DNA of 64,000 nt from Amycolatopsis sp. DSM 110486 (GCF_019468465.1 NZ_CP080519.1:10471001-10535000); one strand, 5' to 3'; positions 44,854-55,005 are shown, numbered from the stretch's first letter. Notes: generated by a model not told the origin, from the sequence alone. Numbers and translations: made by a program.

Positions 44854-46614
44854 ATGAACGAGTACGACACCGACGTCATCGTGGTCGGCAGCGGGCCGGC
44901 CGGGGGAACCGCGGCCTTGCTGCTCGCTACCTACGGCGTGCGCACGGTGCTGGCCACCAAGTACGGCTGGACGGCGAACACGCCGCGCGCCCACATCACC
45001 AACCAGCGGGCCATGGAGGTCCTGCGCGACCTCGGCATCGAGGAGCAGGCCCTGGCGCAGGGCACGCCGCCGGAGCTGATGGGCGACACCGTGCTGTGCA
45101 CGTCGCTGGCCGGCAACGAGATCGGCCGCATCGCGAGCTGGGGTACCGGCGACCGCTCGGCGACCGAGTACGGCGCGGCGAGCCCGTGCCACATGATCGA
45201 CCTGCCCCAGACCTACCTGGAGCCGATCCTCGCGACCAACGCCGCCGAGCGCGGCGCGAAACTGCGCCTGGACACGGAGTTCCTCGACTTCACCCAGGAC
45301 GCCGACGGCGTCACCGCGCGCTTCCTCGACCGCGTGCGCGGCGACGAGTTCACGCTGCGGGCCCGGTACCTCATCGGCGCCGACGGCGCGCGCAGCCGGG
45401 TCGCGGAGCAGGCGGGGCTGCCGATCGCCGGCGAGACGGGCAAGGCCGGCAGCATGAACATCACGTTCACCGCCGACCTCGGCAAGTACGTGGCCCACCG
45501 CCCGAGCGTGCTCTACTGGGTCATGCGGCCGGGCGCGCACCTGGGCGGCATCGGCATGGGCCTGGTCCGCATGGTGCGGCCGTGGAACAAGTGGCTGCTC
45601 GTGTGGGGCTACGACATCGCGCAGGCGCCGCCGGAGGTCGACCCGGAAGAGGCGACGCGGATCGTGCGCGACCTCATCGGCGACCCGGAGCTGGAAGTCG
45701 AGATCACCTCGACCTCACTGTGGACGGTCAACCACAGCTACGCCACGCAGTACTCCAGCGGCCGCGTGTTCTGCGCCGGCGACGCCGTGCACCGGCATCC
45801 GCCGTCCAACGGCCTCGGCTCGAACACGTCCGTCCAGGACTCGTACAACCTCGCGTGGAAACTCGCGATGGTCGTGCGCGGCGAGGCGGGCGAGGAGCTG
45901 CTGGAGAGCTACTCGGCCGAGCGCGCGCCGGTCGGCAAGCAGATCGTGGACCGCGCGAACCTCTCCCGCGACCAGTTCGGCCCGATCTTCGAGACGCTCG
46001 GCATCACCGGCGACACCGACGCCGACGCCATCGCCGCCGGCCTGGCCGCGTGCGAGGCGCCGACCGAGGACGGGGCGCGCAAGCGCCGCCAGCTGGAGAA
46101 GGCCATCGAGCTCAAGCACTACGAGTTCAACGCCCACGGCGTGGAGCTGGACCAGCGCTACGACTCGACCGCCGTGATCCCGGACGGCTCGGGCGACACA
46201 GCCTCGGTGTCCGGCCGCGACCCGGAGCTGTTCCACCAGGCCACGACCACGCCGGGCGCGAAGATCCCGCACGTGTGGCTCGTCGGCTCGCACGGCCGCC
46301 GGGTGTCCACTTTGGACCTCGTCGGCCACGGCCGCTGGAGCGTCGTCACTGGTCTGTCGGGCGAGTCCTGGCGCGTCGCCGCGGAGAAGGCGGCCGCGGA
46401 GCTCGGCCTGGACCTGCGCGTGGTGACCGTCGGCGCCGAGGGCGCCCGCGACTCCTACGGCGACTGGACCCGCGCGAGCGAGATCGACGAGGCCGGCGCG
46501 CTGCTGGTCCGCCCGGACGGCTACGTGGCCTGGCGCCACTCGACCGGCGCCGCGGAACCCGAAGCGACGACGGCGCTGCTTTCTGCGTTGAAGACGGTGC
46601 TGTCCCGCGCCTGA
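44854..46614 (+). CDS. FAD-dependent aromatic (phenol/resorcinol-type) monooxygenase
   Basis: 586 residues of the TfdB/PheA group. FAD-binding GxGxxG in VIVVGSGPAGGTAALLLATY, the DG motif in LIGADGARSRVAEQAGLP, and GD motif in VFCAGDAVHRHPPSNGLGSN. A C-terminal thioredoxin-like domain follows (VTGLSGESWRVAAEKAAAEL; LLVRPDGYVAWR). These enzymes hydroxylate phenols with NAD(P)H and O2. Directly behind the hydroxyquinol fusion, it probably makes hydroxyquinol from resorcinol or a related diphenol. Last gene before a bidirectional terminator. Confidence 0.92.
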   Translation: MNEYDTDVIVVGSGPAGGTAALLLATYGVRTVLATKYGWTANTPRAHITNQRAMEVLRDLGIEEQALAQGTPPELMGDTVLCTSLAGNEIGRIASWGTGDRSATEYGAASPCHMIDLPQTYLEPILATNAAERGAKLRLDTEFLDFTQDADGVTARFLDRVRGDEFTLRARYLIGADGARSRVAEQAGLPIAGETGKAGSMNITFTADLGKYVAHRPSVLYWVMRPGAHLGGIGMGLVRMVRPWNKWLLVWGYDIAQAPPEVDPEEATRIVRDLIGDPELEVEITSTSLWTVNHSYATQYSSGRVFCAGDAVHRHPPSNGLGSNTSVQDSYNLAWKLAMVVRGEAGEELLESYSAERAPVGKQIVDRANLSRDQFGPIFETLGITGDTDADAIAAGLAACEAPTEDGARKRRQLEKAIELKHYEFNAHGVELDQRYDSTAVIPDGSGDTASVSGRDPELFHQATTTPGAKIPHVWLVGSHGRRVSTLDLVGHGRWSVVTGLSGESWRVAAEKAAAELGLDLRVVTVGAEGARDSYGDWTRASEIDEAGALLVRPDGYVAWRHSTGAAEPEATTALLSALKTVLSRA

Positions 46615-46629
46615 GGTCCAGTGCGCACT

Positions 46630-46668
46630 GTCCGCCCGCGGGTCACTTCGGTGGCTCCGCGGGCGGAC
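46630..46668. terminator. Bidirectional hairpin between convergent genes
   Basis: GTCCGCCCGCGG (46630-46641) pairs perfectly with CCGCGGGCGGAC (46657-46668), loop 15 bases. It lies between the monooxygenase stop (46614) and the ATPase stop (46673, minus). Confidence 0.75.
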
Positions 46669-46672
46669 CGCG

Positions 46673-48231
46673 TTACAGGGCCTCGAGATCCACGGCTTCG
46701 TGCGCGAGGTTGAACCCGTCGGGCGGCACGCCCTTCGGCAGCGTGAGCCACGAACCGCGCGCGTGCGGGCGGCGGGCGGCGTCCTTGCCCAGCAGCAGAG
46801 CCACGTAACAGCCGTAGTCGATGGCGAAGCCGTCGTACAGCGTGCCGGGCCGGTGCGGATCGGCGAGCCCGCGGCGCAGGACGTGCAGCAGCCGCGCGTC
46901 GTAGAGGTCGGCGATCACGGCGTGGCGCGGGCCCGGCGAGCGGTCGAGCAGGAAGGTGCGCGAGCGGCGCCGGCCGACGACCTCGTCGACGAGCAGGCGC
47001 AGCAATGTCGTGGCCGCCTCGTCGGCGCTGATGGCGCTGTGCTTGTCGCGCAGGTACCAGTCGCGGGCGGCGAGGCGGACCTCGCGCAGCCCGAGGGGCT
47101 GGTCCTGCGCGTGCTGGGCCGCCAGGGCCGCGATGTTGATCGCGTCGCGCGGCACGCCTTCGGCCGCGCGCACGAACTCGGCGAACGCGGTGCCGCGGAA
47201 GGTTTCCGCGACGAACGCCTCGGCGTCGGGCGGCGGCGGGAGTGTGGCGACCAGCCGGACGGCGGCGTGGTTGTGGAACAGCTGCGCGAAGAACTCCAGC
47301 GCGCGGGTGCGGGCGTCATCGAGGATCATGATGTCGTCGAGGCTCACGGCCGAGGCGGCGTCGGCGCCGACCTCGATGCCGAGGTGGTCGCCGTCGGCGA
47401 GCCGTTCACGACAGTGTTTTCCCATGCATGCTCACGCCGTTCGATGGCGGCGATCTTCACGGTGACCCCCGCCGTCGGCAGGAACGTACGGCGCAGCAGA
47501 TCGGCCAGCAACGGCTGCAGCTGCAAGGGAAGCGCGCTCCACTCGTCGAGCAGCAGCCACAGCCGGCGGCCTTCCAGCGCCCGGATCACCGCGCGCAGTG
47601 CGCGCCCCAGCGGGCCGAACACCACGTGGTGGCGCTCCGTACCGGTGCGCCGTAGCCGACTCTCGCGGCCGGCGGAACGCTTGTGCCCCAGCGAGATCCA
47701 CGCCGTGGGCGGCAGGCCGACCTCGACGCCGAGGGCCGCTTCCTCCGACGCGCTCGCCCGCGTCTCGCGCTCCACCTCCCCCACCACCTCGACCGCCGTG
47801 GCCGCCTCGGCGAGCGCGTCGAGTGCCGGCAACAGCGTGTCCGGGTTGCCCAGCTCGCGCTCCACGGCCACGGTCAGCAGTTCCTCGTGCACCGCCTCGA
47901 TCGTGTCCACGAGCAGCTGCGTCCCCCGGACAGCCGCCGACGTTCCGCCGTCCGAGTACAACCCGCCGGCACCGCCGAGCGTGCGCAGGTCGGCATAGAC
48001 CGCGACGTCGCCGGTGCGGTCCACGAGATCACTGAGGTACAGCAACGCGTACGTCTTGCCCGCGCCGCGGCGGCCGTAGAGCACCTGGTGGTCGGTCGAG
48101 TGCAGCATCGCCGAAAACGACCCGGCCGCCACGAAAGTCCGCGTCAGCGTGGCCCGGTCCGACGACTCCGCCCGTCGCGGGATGCCCATGAGCGCCTGGT
48201 TCAGATGCCGTTGCCGCCTGACGGAAGCCAT
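46673..48231 (-). pseudogene. ORC/CDC6-like AAA ATPase with apparent frameshift
   Basis: Two frames make one ~518-aa protein. From ATG 48231, the first reads VLYGRRGAGKTYALLYLSDL (Walker A), LWLLLDEWSAL (Walker B) and KIAAIERREHAWENTV, then leaves frame near 47409 and stops at 47344. The frame one base back gives RERLADGDHLGIEVGADAAS, LDDIMILDDARTRALEFFAQ and continues to TAA 46673. Joining ENTV-RERLADG needs one added base. Actinobacterial relatives annotated as ORC-CDC6 family ATPases are ~500 aa in one frame. Function is unknown; it lacks phage or plasmid neighbours. Real decay versus consensus error is open. Confidence 0.75.
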
Positions 48232-48333
48232 CGGGAGAGCCTGCCGTCCCGGCGAGCGGGGCCGCAGCCGCCGTCCGCGTGCTGGCCGGGGTGACGCCGG
48301 GTGCTCGGCTCCGGACCGCCAACCCCGCGCTGC

Positions 48334-49209
48334 TCAGCCTTGGACCGACACCGCCGTGAAGGTGACGGGGATCCGCGGCCGTCCTGTGCCGTCGCCGTAC
48401 GCGCCCGCCGACGACGTGTCCACACCACCACGCGCGACCTTGTCCAGAACGGTGAGCCCGGCGTCGGAGACGGTGCCGAACACCGTGTACGTCGGCGGGA
48501 TCGGCGTGTCGCCGAACATCAGGAAGAACTGGCTGCCGCCGGACGTGGGCTGGCCTGTGTTGGCCAACGCGACCAGGCCGCGGCCGTAGGCCAGCTGCGG
48601 GAAGAACTCGTCCGGCACCGTGTACCCCGGCCCGCCCGTGCCGTCGCCGGCCGGGTCGCCGCACTGCAGCATCTGCAGATCGGTCGTGCCGAGCCGGTGA
48701 CAGCTGGTCCCCGTGTAGAAGCCCTCCTTGGCCAGCGTCACGAAACTCGCCACCGTGCACGGCGCGAGCGCGCGGTCCAGCGTCAGCCCGATGTCGCCGG
48801 CCGTGGTGGCCAGCGTCGTGCCGACGGTGCCACTCGCGGGCTCCGGCCCGTCGGCGGGCGGCGTCGCGGGCTTGGCGGCGGGCCCGTTCGGGTCGGCCGG
48901 GTAGCTGCAGCTCGACGGGTCGGCCAGCGGTTGCGGGCGATGCGGTTCCGCCGTGCGCGCGGTCGGGATGGAGACCGGCGGCGCGTCGCCCGCCGACGGC
49001 GCAGCGGCGTCCGAAGACGGCGGAGCCGCCACGGAAGCGCCCGGCACGACCTGTCCCACGCCCGACACCGTGCGCGTCGGGCGGAGGAACCCCGGGGCGA
49101 CGAACGCGGTCACCCCGAAAGCGACCACGACCACCACCACCGCGCCGAACACCACCCACGCGCCAGTGCCACTTCGCCGTGGCGGACCGGGCTGCTGCGG
49201 CCACGTCAT
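48334..49209 (-). CDS. Membrane-anchored cyclophilin-type peptidyl-prolyl isomerase
   Basis: 291 residues. An N-terminal membrane helix (GAWVVFGAVVVVVVAFGVTA, residues ~17-36) is followed by a Pro/Ala-rich linker to ~residue 125 and a cyclophilin domain: TAGDIGLTLDRALAPCTVAS, FVTLAKEGFYTGTSCHRL, LQCGDPAGDGTGGPGYTVPD, VALANTGQPTSGGSQFFLMF and YTVFGTVSDAGLTVLDKVA. The catalytic Arg after FH is changed: CHRL retains H-R, and the Q of QGGD appears as QCGD. It helps fold exported proteins. Confidence 0.9.
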   Translation of the reverse strand: MTWPQQPGPPRRSGTGAWVVFGAVVVVVVAFGVTAFVAPGFLRPTRTVSGVGQVVPGASVAAPPSSDAAAPSAGDAPPVSIPTARTAEPHRPQPLADPSSCSYPADPNGPAAKPATPPADGPEPASGTVGTTLATTAGDIGLTLDRALAPCTVASFVTLAKEGFYTGTSCHRLGTTDLQMLQCGDPAGDGTGGPGYTVPDEFFPQLAYGRGLVALANTGQPTSGGSQFFLMFGDTPIPPTYTVFGTVSDAGLTVLDKVARGGVDTSSAGAYGDGTGRPRIPVTFTAVSVQG

Positions 49210-49267
49210 GGACGCCCCCTTCGTCAGGCCGCTATTCTGCCCGCCCCGGCTCGCGCGGGGGAACGGG

Positions 49268-50686
49268 TTACAGCTCCGGCAGCGCGGGTGTCTCCAGCCA
49301 AGCTGTGAAGAACGGCCGCAGGGAGCGAGCGGCGTAGGCCTCGGCGGACGCGACGAACTCCTCGGTGCTCACCGTGGCGTGGCGGTGTTCCGAGGTCCAC
49401 GCCTTGACGAGCGCGAAGAACGCCGGGTCGCCGATCTCGCCGCGCAGGGCGTGCAGCGTGAGCGCGCCGCGTTTGTACACGCGCTCGTCGAACATCCGTC
49501 CCACACCCGGGTCGCTGATGCGCACGTCGGCCGGCCTGGTCTTCATGCGCGCGTGCCACATCCGCGCCAGCGACTCCGCCGACTGACCGCCGGATTCCTC
49601 CGACCACAGCCACTCCGCGTATGTCGCGAAGCCCTCGTTGAGCCAGATGTGGCGCCAGTCGGCGACGGTGAGGCTGTTGCCGAACCACTGGTGCGCGAGC
49701 TCGTGCACGACCAGGCGCTCGTAGGTACGCCGGCCGTCGACGTGGTTGGCGCCGAAGATGGACATCCCCTGCGCCTCGATCGGGTCGTCGAGCTCGTCGT
49801 CGGTCACGACCACCACGTACTCGCCGAACGGGTACGGCCCGAAGAGGCGCTGCAGCACGTCCATCATCCGGCCCTGGCGGCCGAAGTCGCGCCCGAACGC
49901 CTTGCGCAGCCGCGGCGGCACCGCGGCCCGCTGCGGCACGGTCGACACCACGGACTCGACGCTGCTGGCGCGCCCGAACCCGAGGCGCAGCCGGAACGCC
50001 CGCGCCTCGGGGTGCGAGAACCAGCCTGAGCCGGCCCCGGCCACGAGCTCGATGTCGTCGTAGCGCCCGACCTGCACGCTCATCAGGTACGTCGCCGTCG
50101 GCTCCGGCCGCTCGAACACCCAGGTCGCGGTGCTCGCCGACTGGTAGCGCGACACGAGGTTCCCCGTCACCGCGACCAGGTACAACGACGAGGTCGTCAC
50201 CGTGACGCGGTAGGTCGCCTTGTCGGCCGGGTGGTCGTTGCACGGGAACCACGACGGAGCGCCGATCGGCTGGCTCGCGACGAGCGCGCCGTCGGTGAGT
50301 TCGTCCCACCCGATGTCGCCCCATCGGCTCGGCACCGGCCGCGGGTTGCCGACGTAGCGGACCTCGACACGGAACTCCGTGTCGGCCGCCATCGACCGGA
50401 CGGGCTTCACCTGGAGCTTCAGCCCGCGCCGGACGAACTTCGCCGGCCGGCCGTCGACGAATACCCGCGAGACGCGGAACTCGCCGAGGTCGAGCGTCAG
50501 CCGCGACAGAGCCTGCGTCGCCACGCAGGTGAGCACCGCGGTACCGCTGAGCCGGTTGGGCCCGACGCGGTAGTCGAGGTCCAGGTCGTAGTGGCTGACG
50601 TGGTAGCCGCCGTTGCCGTGACCGGGGAGGTACGAATCTGCGGAGGTTTCCGCGCCGGGTGCCGGCGCGGCAGCCTTCGAGGTCAC
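49268..50686 (-). CDS. M1-family zinc aminopeptidase
   Basis: 472 residues, without the C-terminal ERAP1-like domain of longer members. HELAHQW plus the Glu in LNEGFATYAEWLW (19 residues on) are the zinc ligands. The usual GxMEN exopeptidase motif is replaced by EAQGMSIFGANH, as in the actinobacterial short M1 group. N-terminal beta-saddle: YDLDLDYRVGPNRLSGTAVL. No signal peptide is obvious. Start GTG 50686. The peptide synthetase lies upstream in the same direction, with 82 bases between. Confidence 0.9.
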   Translation of the reverse strand: MTSKAAAPAPGAETSADSYLPGHGNGGYHVSHYDLDLDYRVGPNRLSGTAVLTCVATQALSRLTLDLGEFRVSRVFVDGRPAKFVRRGLKLQVKPVRSMAADTEFRVEVRYVGNPRPVPSRWGDIGWDELTDGALVASQPIGAPSWFPCNDHPADKATYRVTVTTSSLYLVAVTGNLVSRYQSASTATWVFERPEPTATYLMSVQVGRYDDIELVAGAGSGWFSHPEARAFRLRLGFGRASSVESVVSTVPQRAAVPPRLRKAFGRDFGRQGRMMDVLQRLFGPYPFGEYVVVVTDDELDDPIEAQGMSIFGANHVDGRRTYERLVVHELAHQWFGNSLTVADWRHIWLNEGFATYAEWLWSEESGGQSAESLARMWHARMKTRPADVRISDPGVGRMFDERVYKRGALTLHALRGEIGDPAFFALVKAWTSEHRHATVSTEEFVASAEAYAARSLRPFFTAWLETPALPEL

Positions 50687-50768
50687 GCGAGCAGAACCCC
50701 GCTTTCCGTCAGGTGGTCGTCTTCCAGCAGGATCGCGCGGATCTTGGCGCGCCGCAACGGTCCCGGGC

Positions 50769-53700
50769 TCACCGACGCCAGGTCGAGATCGGGTTGCCGA
50801 GCCAGCGCGTGTCGGCCGGCACCGCGTCGCCGCGCGTGACGAGCGAACCCGGGCCCACGGTGGTGCGCGCGCCGATGCTCGCGCCCGGCAGCACGATGCC
50901 GTGCGGGCCGAGCGTGGCGCCCTCGTCCAGCTCCACCCGGGACATGCTCATGATCCGGTCGTGGAACAGGTGTGTCTGCACCACGCAGCCGCGGTTGATC
51001 GTCGCGCCGTCGCCGAGGCGGACGAGGTCCGACTCCGGCAGCCAGTACGTCTCCAGCCACACGCCGCGCCCGATCTTCACGCCCATGGTGCGCAGCCAGG
51101 CGGTGAGCAGCGGCGTGCCGCCGACCGAACCGATCAGCCACGGCACCGCGAGCGTTTCGACGAAGGTGTCGGCCAGCTCGTTGCGCCACACAAAGGAGCT
51201 CCACAACGGGTGCTCGATCGCGCGGAACTTCCCGACCAGCAGCCACTTCACCACGGTGGCGGTGAGCGCGGCGACGACACCGGCGGCCAGCAGCACCGGT
51301 CCGGCCAGCAGCGCGGCTATGCCGAACCCCCAGAGCGACGCGATCGCCAGCAGCGAGAACGCGACGCCCACGGTGAGGGCGACCCCGCACATCACCGGCA
51401 CGATCCGCAGCAGTTCCACGAACGCCCGCGCGGCCTTGAGGTGCAGCGCCGGGGTGTAGGTGCGGCTGGTGTCGGCGTCGCCGACCGCCCGGCGGACCGG
51501 GAGCGGCGGCATGCCGAGGTAGGACGAGCCCTTCTTGGCCTTCAGCGGCGTCGAGGACAGCACGCCCACGAGGCCGCGCTTCGGGACCGAACGGCCCGCC
51601 GCGGTCATGCCGGAGTTGCCGAGGAACGCCTGCTTGCCGATGCGCGCCGGGGCGACGTGCAGCCAGCCGTGCCCCAGCTCGTAGGTCGCGACCATCGTGT
51701 CGTCGGCGAGGAACGCGCCGCTGTCGACCTTGGTCATCTTCGGCAGCGCGAGCACGGTCGACGCCTCGACGTTGCGGCCGACCTTCGCGCCGAGCAGCCG
51801 CAGCCACACCGGCGTGAACAGGCTGGCGTACAAGGGGAACAGGCCTTCGCGGGCCATCCCCATGAGGCGCTCGGTGGCCCACACCTGCCACGCGACGCGG
51901 CCGTGGACCGGGTGGTAGCCCTCGACCATGCCGACGCCCAGCAGGCGCACGCCGGACAGCACCAGCAGCGCGTAGGTGAGGAAGTAGGCGACGGTGGCGA
52001 CAGGGGTGAAGATCAGGGCCTGGGTCACGGCGGCGCCCAGCGTCGGCGCGCCCCACAGCGCGGCGCCCACCACGGCCACGCCCGGCAGTGCCGCGATGCC
52101 CGGCAGGAAGCCGAGCACGACCGACGTCATGCCGTACACGGTCGCCCAGAACCGCGACCGCGGCGGGCGGCTGGCCGGCCACTTCAGCGCGTCCTTGGCG
52201 TCCTTGCCCGAGCGGACCGCGGGTGAACCCGCCCAGCGCTGCCCGGCCGGCACGGCACCGCGCACGGTCGAACCAGCGGCGATCTCCGCGCCCTTGCCGA
52301 TGCGGGCGCCCGGGAACAGCGTGCTGCGCGAACCGACGCGGGCCTCCGCGCCGATCCGGATCTTGCCGATGTGCACGAGGTCGCCGTCGACCCAGTGGCC
52401 GGTCAGGTCCACCTCGGGCTCCACGGCGGCGCCGCGGCCCAGCTTCAGGAAGCCGGTGACCGGCGGCGGCGAGTGCAGGTCCACGTCCTTGGCGACCCGG
52501 GCACCGAGCGCCTTGGCGTACGTCGTCATCCACGAAGCACCGGCGACGCTGTCCGCGCCGCTGAACTCCGCGAGCTTCTCGGCCGTCCACAGGCGCAGGT
52601 GCACGCTGCCGCCGCGCGGGTAGCTGCCCGGGCGCACGCCTGACAGCAGCACGCGCGCACCGCCCGCGGCGATCGCGATGCGGCCGGCAGGGCTGAACAG
52701 CACCAGCCACGCCAGCACGAGCCACGCCCAGTTCAGCGTCGGCGCCCAGGAGAACCCGAGCAGCGACAGCACGTTGGAGGCCACCGCGGCGAGCGACGCC
52801 CAGCGCAGGCCGACCAGACCCATGAGCGGGAGCATCAGCAGCGTCTGGACCACGCCCGCGCGGCGCGGCGTCGGCGCGATGTCGCGGCGTTCGGTCTCCT
52901 GGCCGCTGAGCTTGTCGAGCATCGTGGCCAGTGACCCGAGCCTCGGGTGCTGGTAGATGTCGTTGACCGACACCTCGGGGTGGCGGGTGCGGATGCGCGC
53001 GATGAGCTGCGCGGCGGTGAGGCTGCCGCCGCCGTGGGTGAAGAAGTCGGCCTTCGGGTCCGTCACGGACACACCGAGGATCTCCGACCAGCCCTCGGCC
53101 AGCCACGCCTCGGTGGCGGACAGGCCGGCGGCCCCGGCGTCCACAGTGGACAGCGGCCACGGCAGCGCGGCGCGGTCGACCTTGCCCGAGGTGCGCGTGG
53201 GCAGGTCGTCGACGACCGCGAGCAGCGGCACCAGCGCGGCCGGCAGCTGCTCGCGCAGCCGGGTGGCGGCGTCGTCCGAATCGAAGGTGGCGCCGGCGCT
53301 CGGCACGACGTACCCGACGAGGACCTGGTTGCCGGCCTTGGTGCGGCGGACCGCGGCGGCCGCGCCCTGCACGCCGGGCAGCGACTGCAGCGCGGCGTCG
53401 ACCTCACCCAGCTCGATGCGGCGGCCGCCGAGCTTCACCTGCTCGTCGAGCCGGCCGAGGAACAGCAGGCCCTCGTGCTCGGCGCGGACCATGTCCCCGC
53501 TGCGGTAGGCGCGCTGCCAGCCCAGCGAGGGCAGCGGCGCGAACTTCTGGGCGTCCTTCTCCGCGTCGAGGTAGCGCGCGAGACCGACGCCGCCGATCAC
53601 GAGCTCACCGGTCTCGCCCATGGCGACCGGGTCGCCCGCCTCGTTGACCACGGCCAGCTGCCAGCCCACGAGGGGCAGGCCGATGCGCACCGGCCCTTCG

Positions 53701-54719
53701 CCGGTCATCTGCGCGGCGCAGGCGACGACGGTGGCCTCGGTGGGGCCGTAGGTGTTCCAGACTTCGCGCCCTTCCACGGCCACGCGCTCGGCCAGCTCCG
53801 GCGGGCACGCTTCGCCGCCGAAGATGAGCAGGCGCACGTCCTCGAGCGCGTCGGCGGGCCACAGCGCGGCCAGCGTCGGCACGGTGGAGACGACGGTGAT
53901 GCGCTGCGCGACCAGCCACGGGCCGAGGTCCACACCGGTGCGCACCAGCGTGCGCGGCGCGGGCACCAGGCAGGCGCCGTGGCGCCACGCGAGCCACATC
54001 TCCTCGCAGGAGGCGTCGAACGCGACGCTCAGGCCCGCGAGCACGCGGTCGCCGGGGCCGATGGGCTCCTCGGTGAGGAACAGCTCGGCCTCGGCGTCCA
54101 CGAAGGCCGCGGCGGAGGCGTGCGTGACCGCGACGCCCTTGGGCTTGCCGGTGGACCCGGAGGTGAAGATGATCCACGCGTCGTCGGCCGGGCCGGGGCG
54201 GCCGTCACGGCCGCCCGAGGTGCCGGCGACGGTGATGGTGCCGTCGGTGACGATCGCGGCCACGCCGGCTTCGCCGAACACGAGCTCCGCGCGCTCTTCG
54301 GGGTCGTCCGCGTCGACCGGCACGTAGGCGGCGCCGACGGACAGGGTGGCGAGGATCGCGACGTAGAGCTCGGCCGTGCCGGACGAGACGCGGACGCCGA
54401 CGCGGTCTCCGAGGCCGACGCCGTGTGCCCGCAGGCGGCGGCCGTAGGTCTCGATCTCCTCGAGCAGCCGGCGGTAGGTCAGAGTGGTGGTGCCGTCGTC
54501 GATGGCGGCGGCGTTGGGGTGCTGCTCGGCCGTCTCCGTGAGGATCTGGAGCAGCGTGCGCTCGCTGGCGCCGAGGCCGGACCAGAACAGGGCGCGGTCG
54601 CCGATCGGGGTGTCGGAGGGAGCGTGGGTCACCTCGGCGACGCAGGCCAATGCTGTGGTTGCCTCGTCGGCGGCGAGGGCGAGTTCGGTGGTGGGGGCGT
54701 GGTCGGCGGTGAGAGTCAC
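50769..54719 (-). CDS. Pls/PosA-type single-module peptide synthetase
   Basis: 1316 residues from GTG 54719. An adenylation domain covers ~55-530: FTSGSTGKPKGVAVTH (core A3, ~residue 185), NTYGPTEATV (A5), YRSGDMVR (A7) and GKVDRAALPWPL (A10). A carrier domain follows with GGGSLTAAQLIA (phosphopantetheine Ser, ~565). The rest has about six membrane helices in three pairs and three tandem left-handed beta-helix (hexapeptide) segments near 780-815, 975-1025 and 1215-1306. This A-T-TM-C1-C2-C3 plan is that of epsilon-poly-L-lysine synthetase (Pls) and relatives making amino-acid homopolymers. The monomer cannot be read reliably by eye. No accessory biosynthetic genes adjoin. Confidence 0.9.
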   Translation of the reverse strand: MTLTADHAPTTELALAADEATTALACVAEVTHAPSDTPIGDRALFWSGLGASERTLLQILTETAEQHPNAAAIDDGTTTLTYRRLLEEIETYGRRLRAHGVGLGDRVGVRVSSGTAELYVAILATLSVGAAYVPVDADDPEERAELVFGEAGVAAIVTDGTITVAGTSGGRDGRPGPADDAWIIFTSGSTGKPKGVAVTHASAAAFVDAEAELFLTEEPIGPGDRVLAGLSVAFDASCEEMWLAWRHGACLVPAPRTLVRTGVDLGPWLVAQRITVVSTVPTLAALWPADALEDVRLLIFGGEACPPELAERVAVEGREVWNTYGPTEATVVACAAQMTGEGPVRIGLPLVGWQLAVVNEAGDPVAMGETGELVIGGVGLARYLDAEKDAQKFAPLPSLGWQRAYRSGDMVRAEHEGLLFLGRLDEQVKLGGRRIELGEVDAALQSLPGVQGAAAAVRRTKAGNQVLVGYVVPSAGATFDSDDAATRLREQLPAALVPLLAVVDDLPTRTSGKVDRAALPWPLSTVDAGAAGLSATEAWLAEGWSEILGVSVTDPKADFFTHGGGSLTAAQLIARIRTRHPEVSVNDIYQHPRLGSLATMLDKLSGQETERRDIAPTPRRAGVVQTLLMLPLMGLVGLRWASLAAVASNVLSLLGFSWAPTLNWAWLVLAWLVLFSPAGRIAIAAGGARVLLSGVRPGSYPRGGSVHLRLWTAEKLAEFSGADSVAGASWMTTYAKALGARVAKDVDLHSPPPVTGFLKLGRGAAVEPEVDLTGHWVDGDLVHIGKIRIGAEARVGSRSTLFPGARIGKGAEIAAGSTVRGAVPAGQRWAGSPAVRSGKDAKDALKWPASRPPRSRFWATVYGMTSVVLGFLPGIAALPGVAVVGAALWGAPTLGAAVTQALIFTPVATVAYFLTYALLVLSGVRLLGVGMVEGYHPVHGRVAWQVWATERLMGMAREGLFPLYASLFTPVWLRLLGAKVGRNVEASTVLALPKMTKVDSGAFLADDTMVATYELGHGWLHVAPARIGKQAFLGNSGMTAAGRSVPKRGLVGVLSSTPLKAKKGSSYLGMPPLPVRRAVGDADTSRTYTPALHLKAARAFVELLRIVPVMCGVALTVGVAFSLLAIASLWGFGIAALLAGPVLLAAGVVAALTATVVKWLLVGKFRAIEHPLWSSFVWRNELADTFVETLAVPWLIGSVGGTPLLTAWLRTMGVKIGRGVWLETYWLPESDLVRLGDGATINRGCVVQTHLFHDRIMSMSRVELDEGATLGPHGIVLPGASIGARTTVGPGSLVTRGDAVPADTRWLGNPISTWRR

Positions 54720-54951
54720 CGGGCCACCCCGTCACGCCGCGTAGCCGCGGGTTTCGAAAAAAGGCCGTAAGGGGTCGTACCGTGGGCGCGCAAGCCCATC
54801 ACTCACCTTCCGCGAGCGTCATTCGGGCTGGCTCTCCGAATGAGGCGCCCGGGTGCAGCCATCCACCATACGCGGAGGTGAACGTCAGATAGCGCAAGGG
54901 TCACGGTCGAGTGTCGGACGTCACCGGTTCCGCACTTGATGACAGAGCGCG

Positions 54952-54984
54952 AAAACGCGCCGGGGAAGCGATCTCCCCGGCGCG
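54952..54984 (-). terminator. Terminator after der
   Basis: On the minus strand CGCGCCGGGGA / TCCCCGGCGCG (11-bp perfect stem, arms 54956-54966 and 54974-54984, loop 7) is followed by TTTT at 54955-54952. It starts 22 bases after the der stop. The remainder of 54720-55005 shows no gene. Confidence 0.85.
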
Positions 54985-55005
54985 TCCGAACCGCGTCCGA
55001 CGAGG

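Noticed and set aside
47400..47420. Programmed frameshift in the ORC-like gene
   Set aside because: No slippery heptamer with a downstream pseudoknot was evident, and relatives are in one frame; mutation or sequence error is simpler.
50683..53160. 825-codon minus-strand frame within the peptide synthetase
   Set aside because: A shifted frame of the same gene; A, T and beta-helix motifs are all in the 50769-54719 frame.
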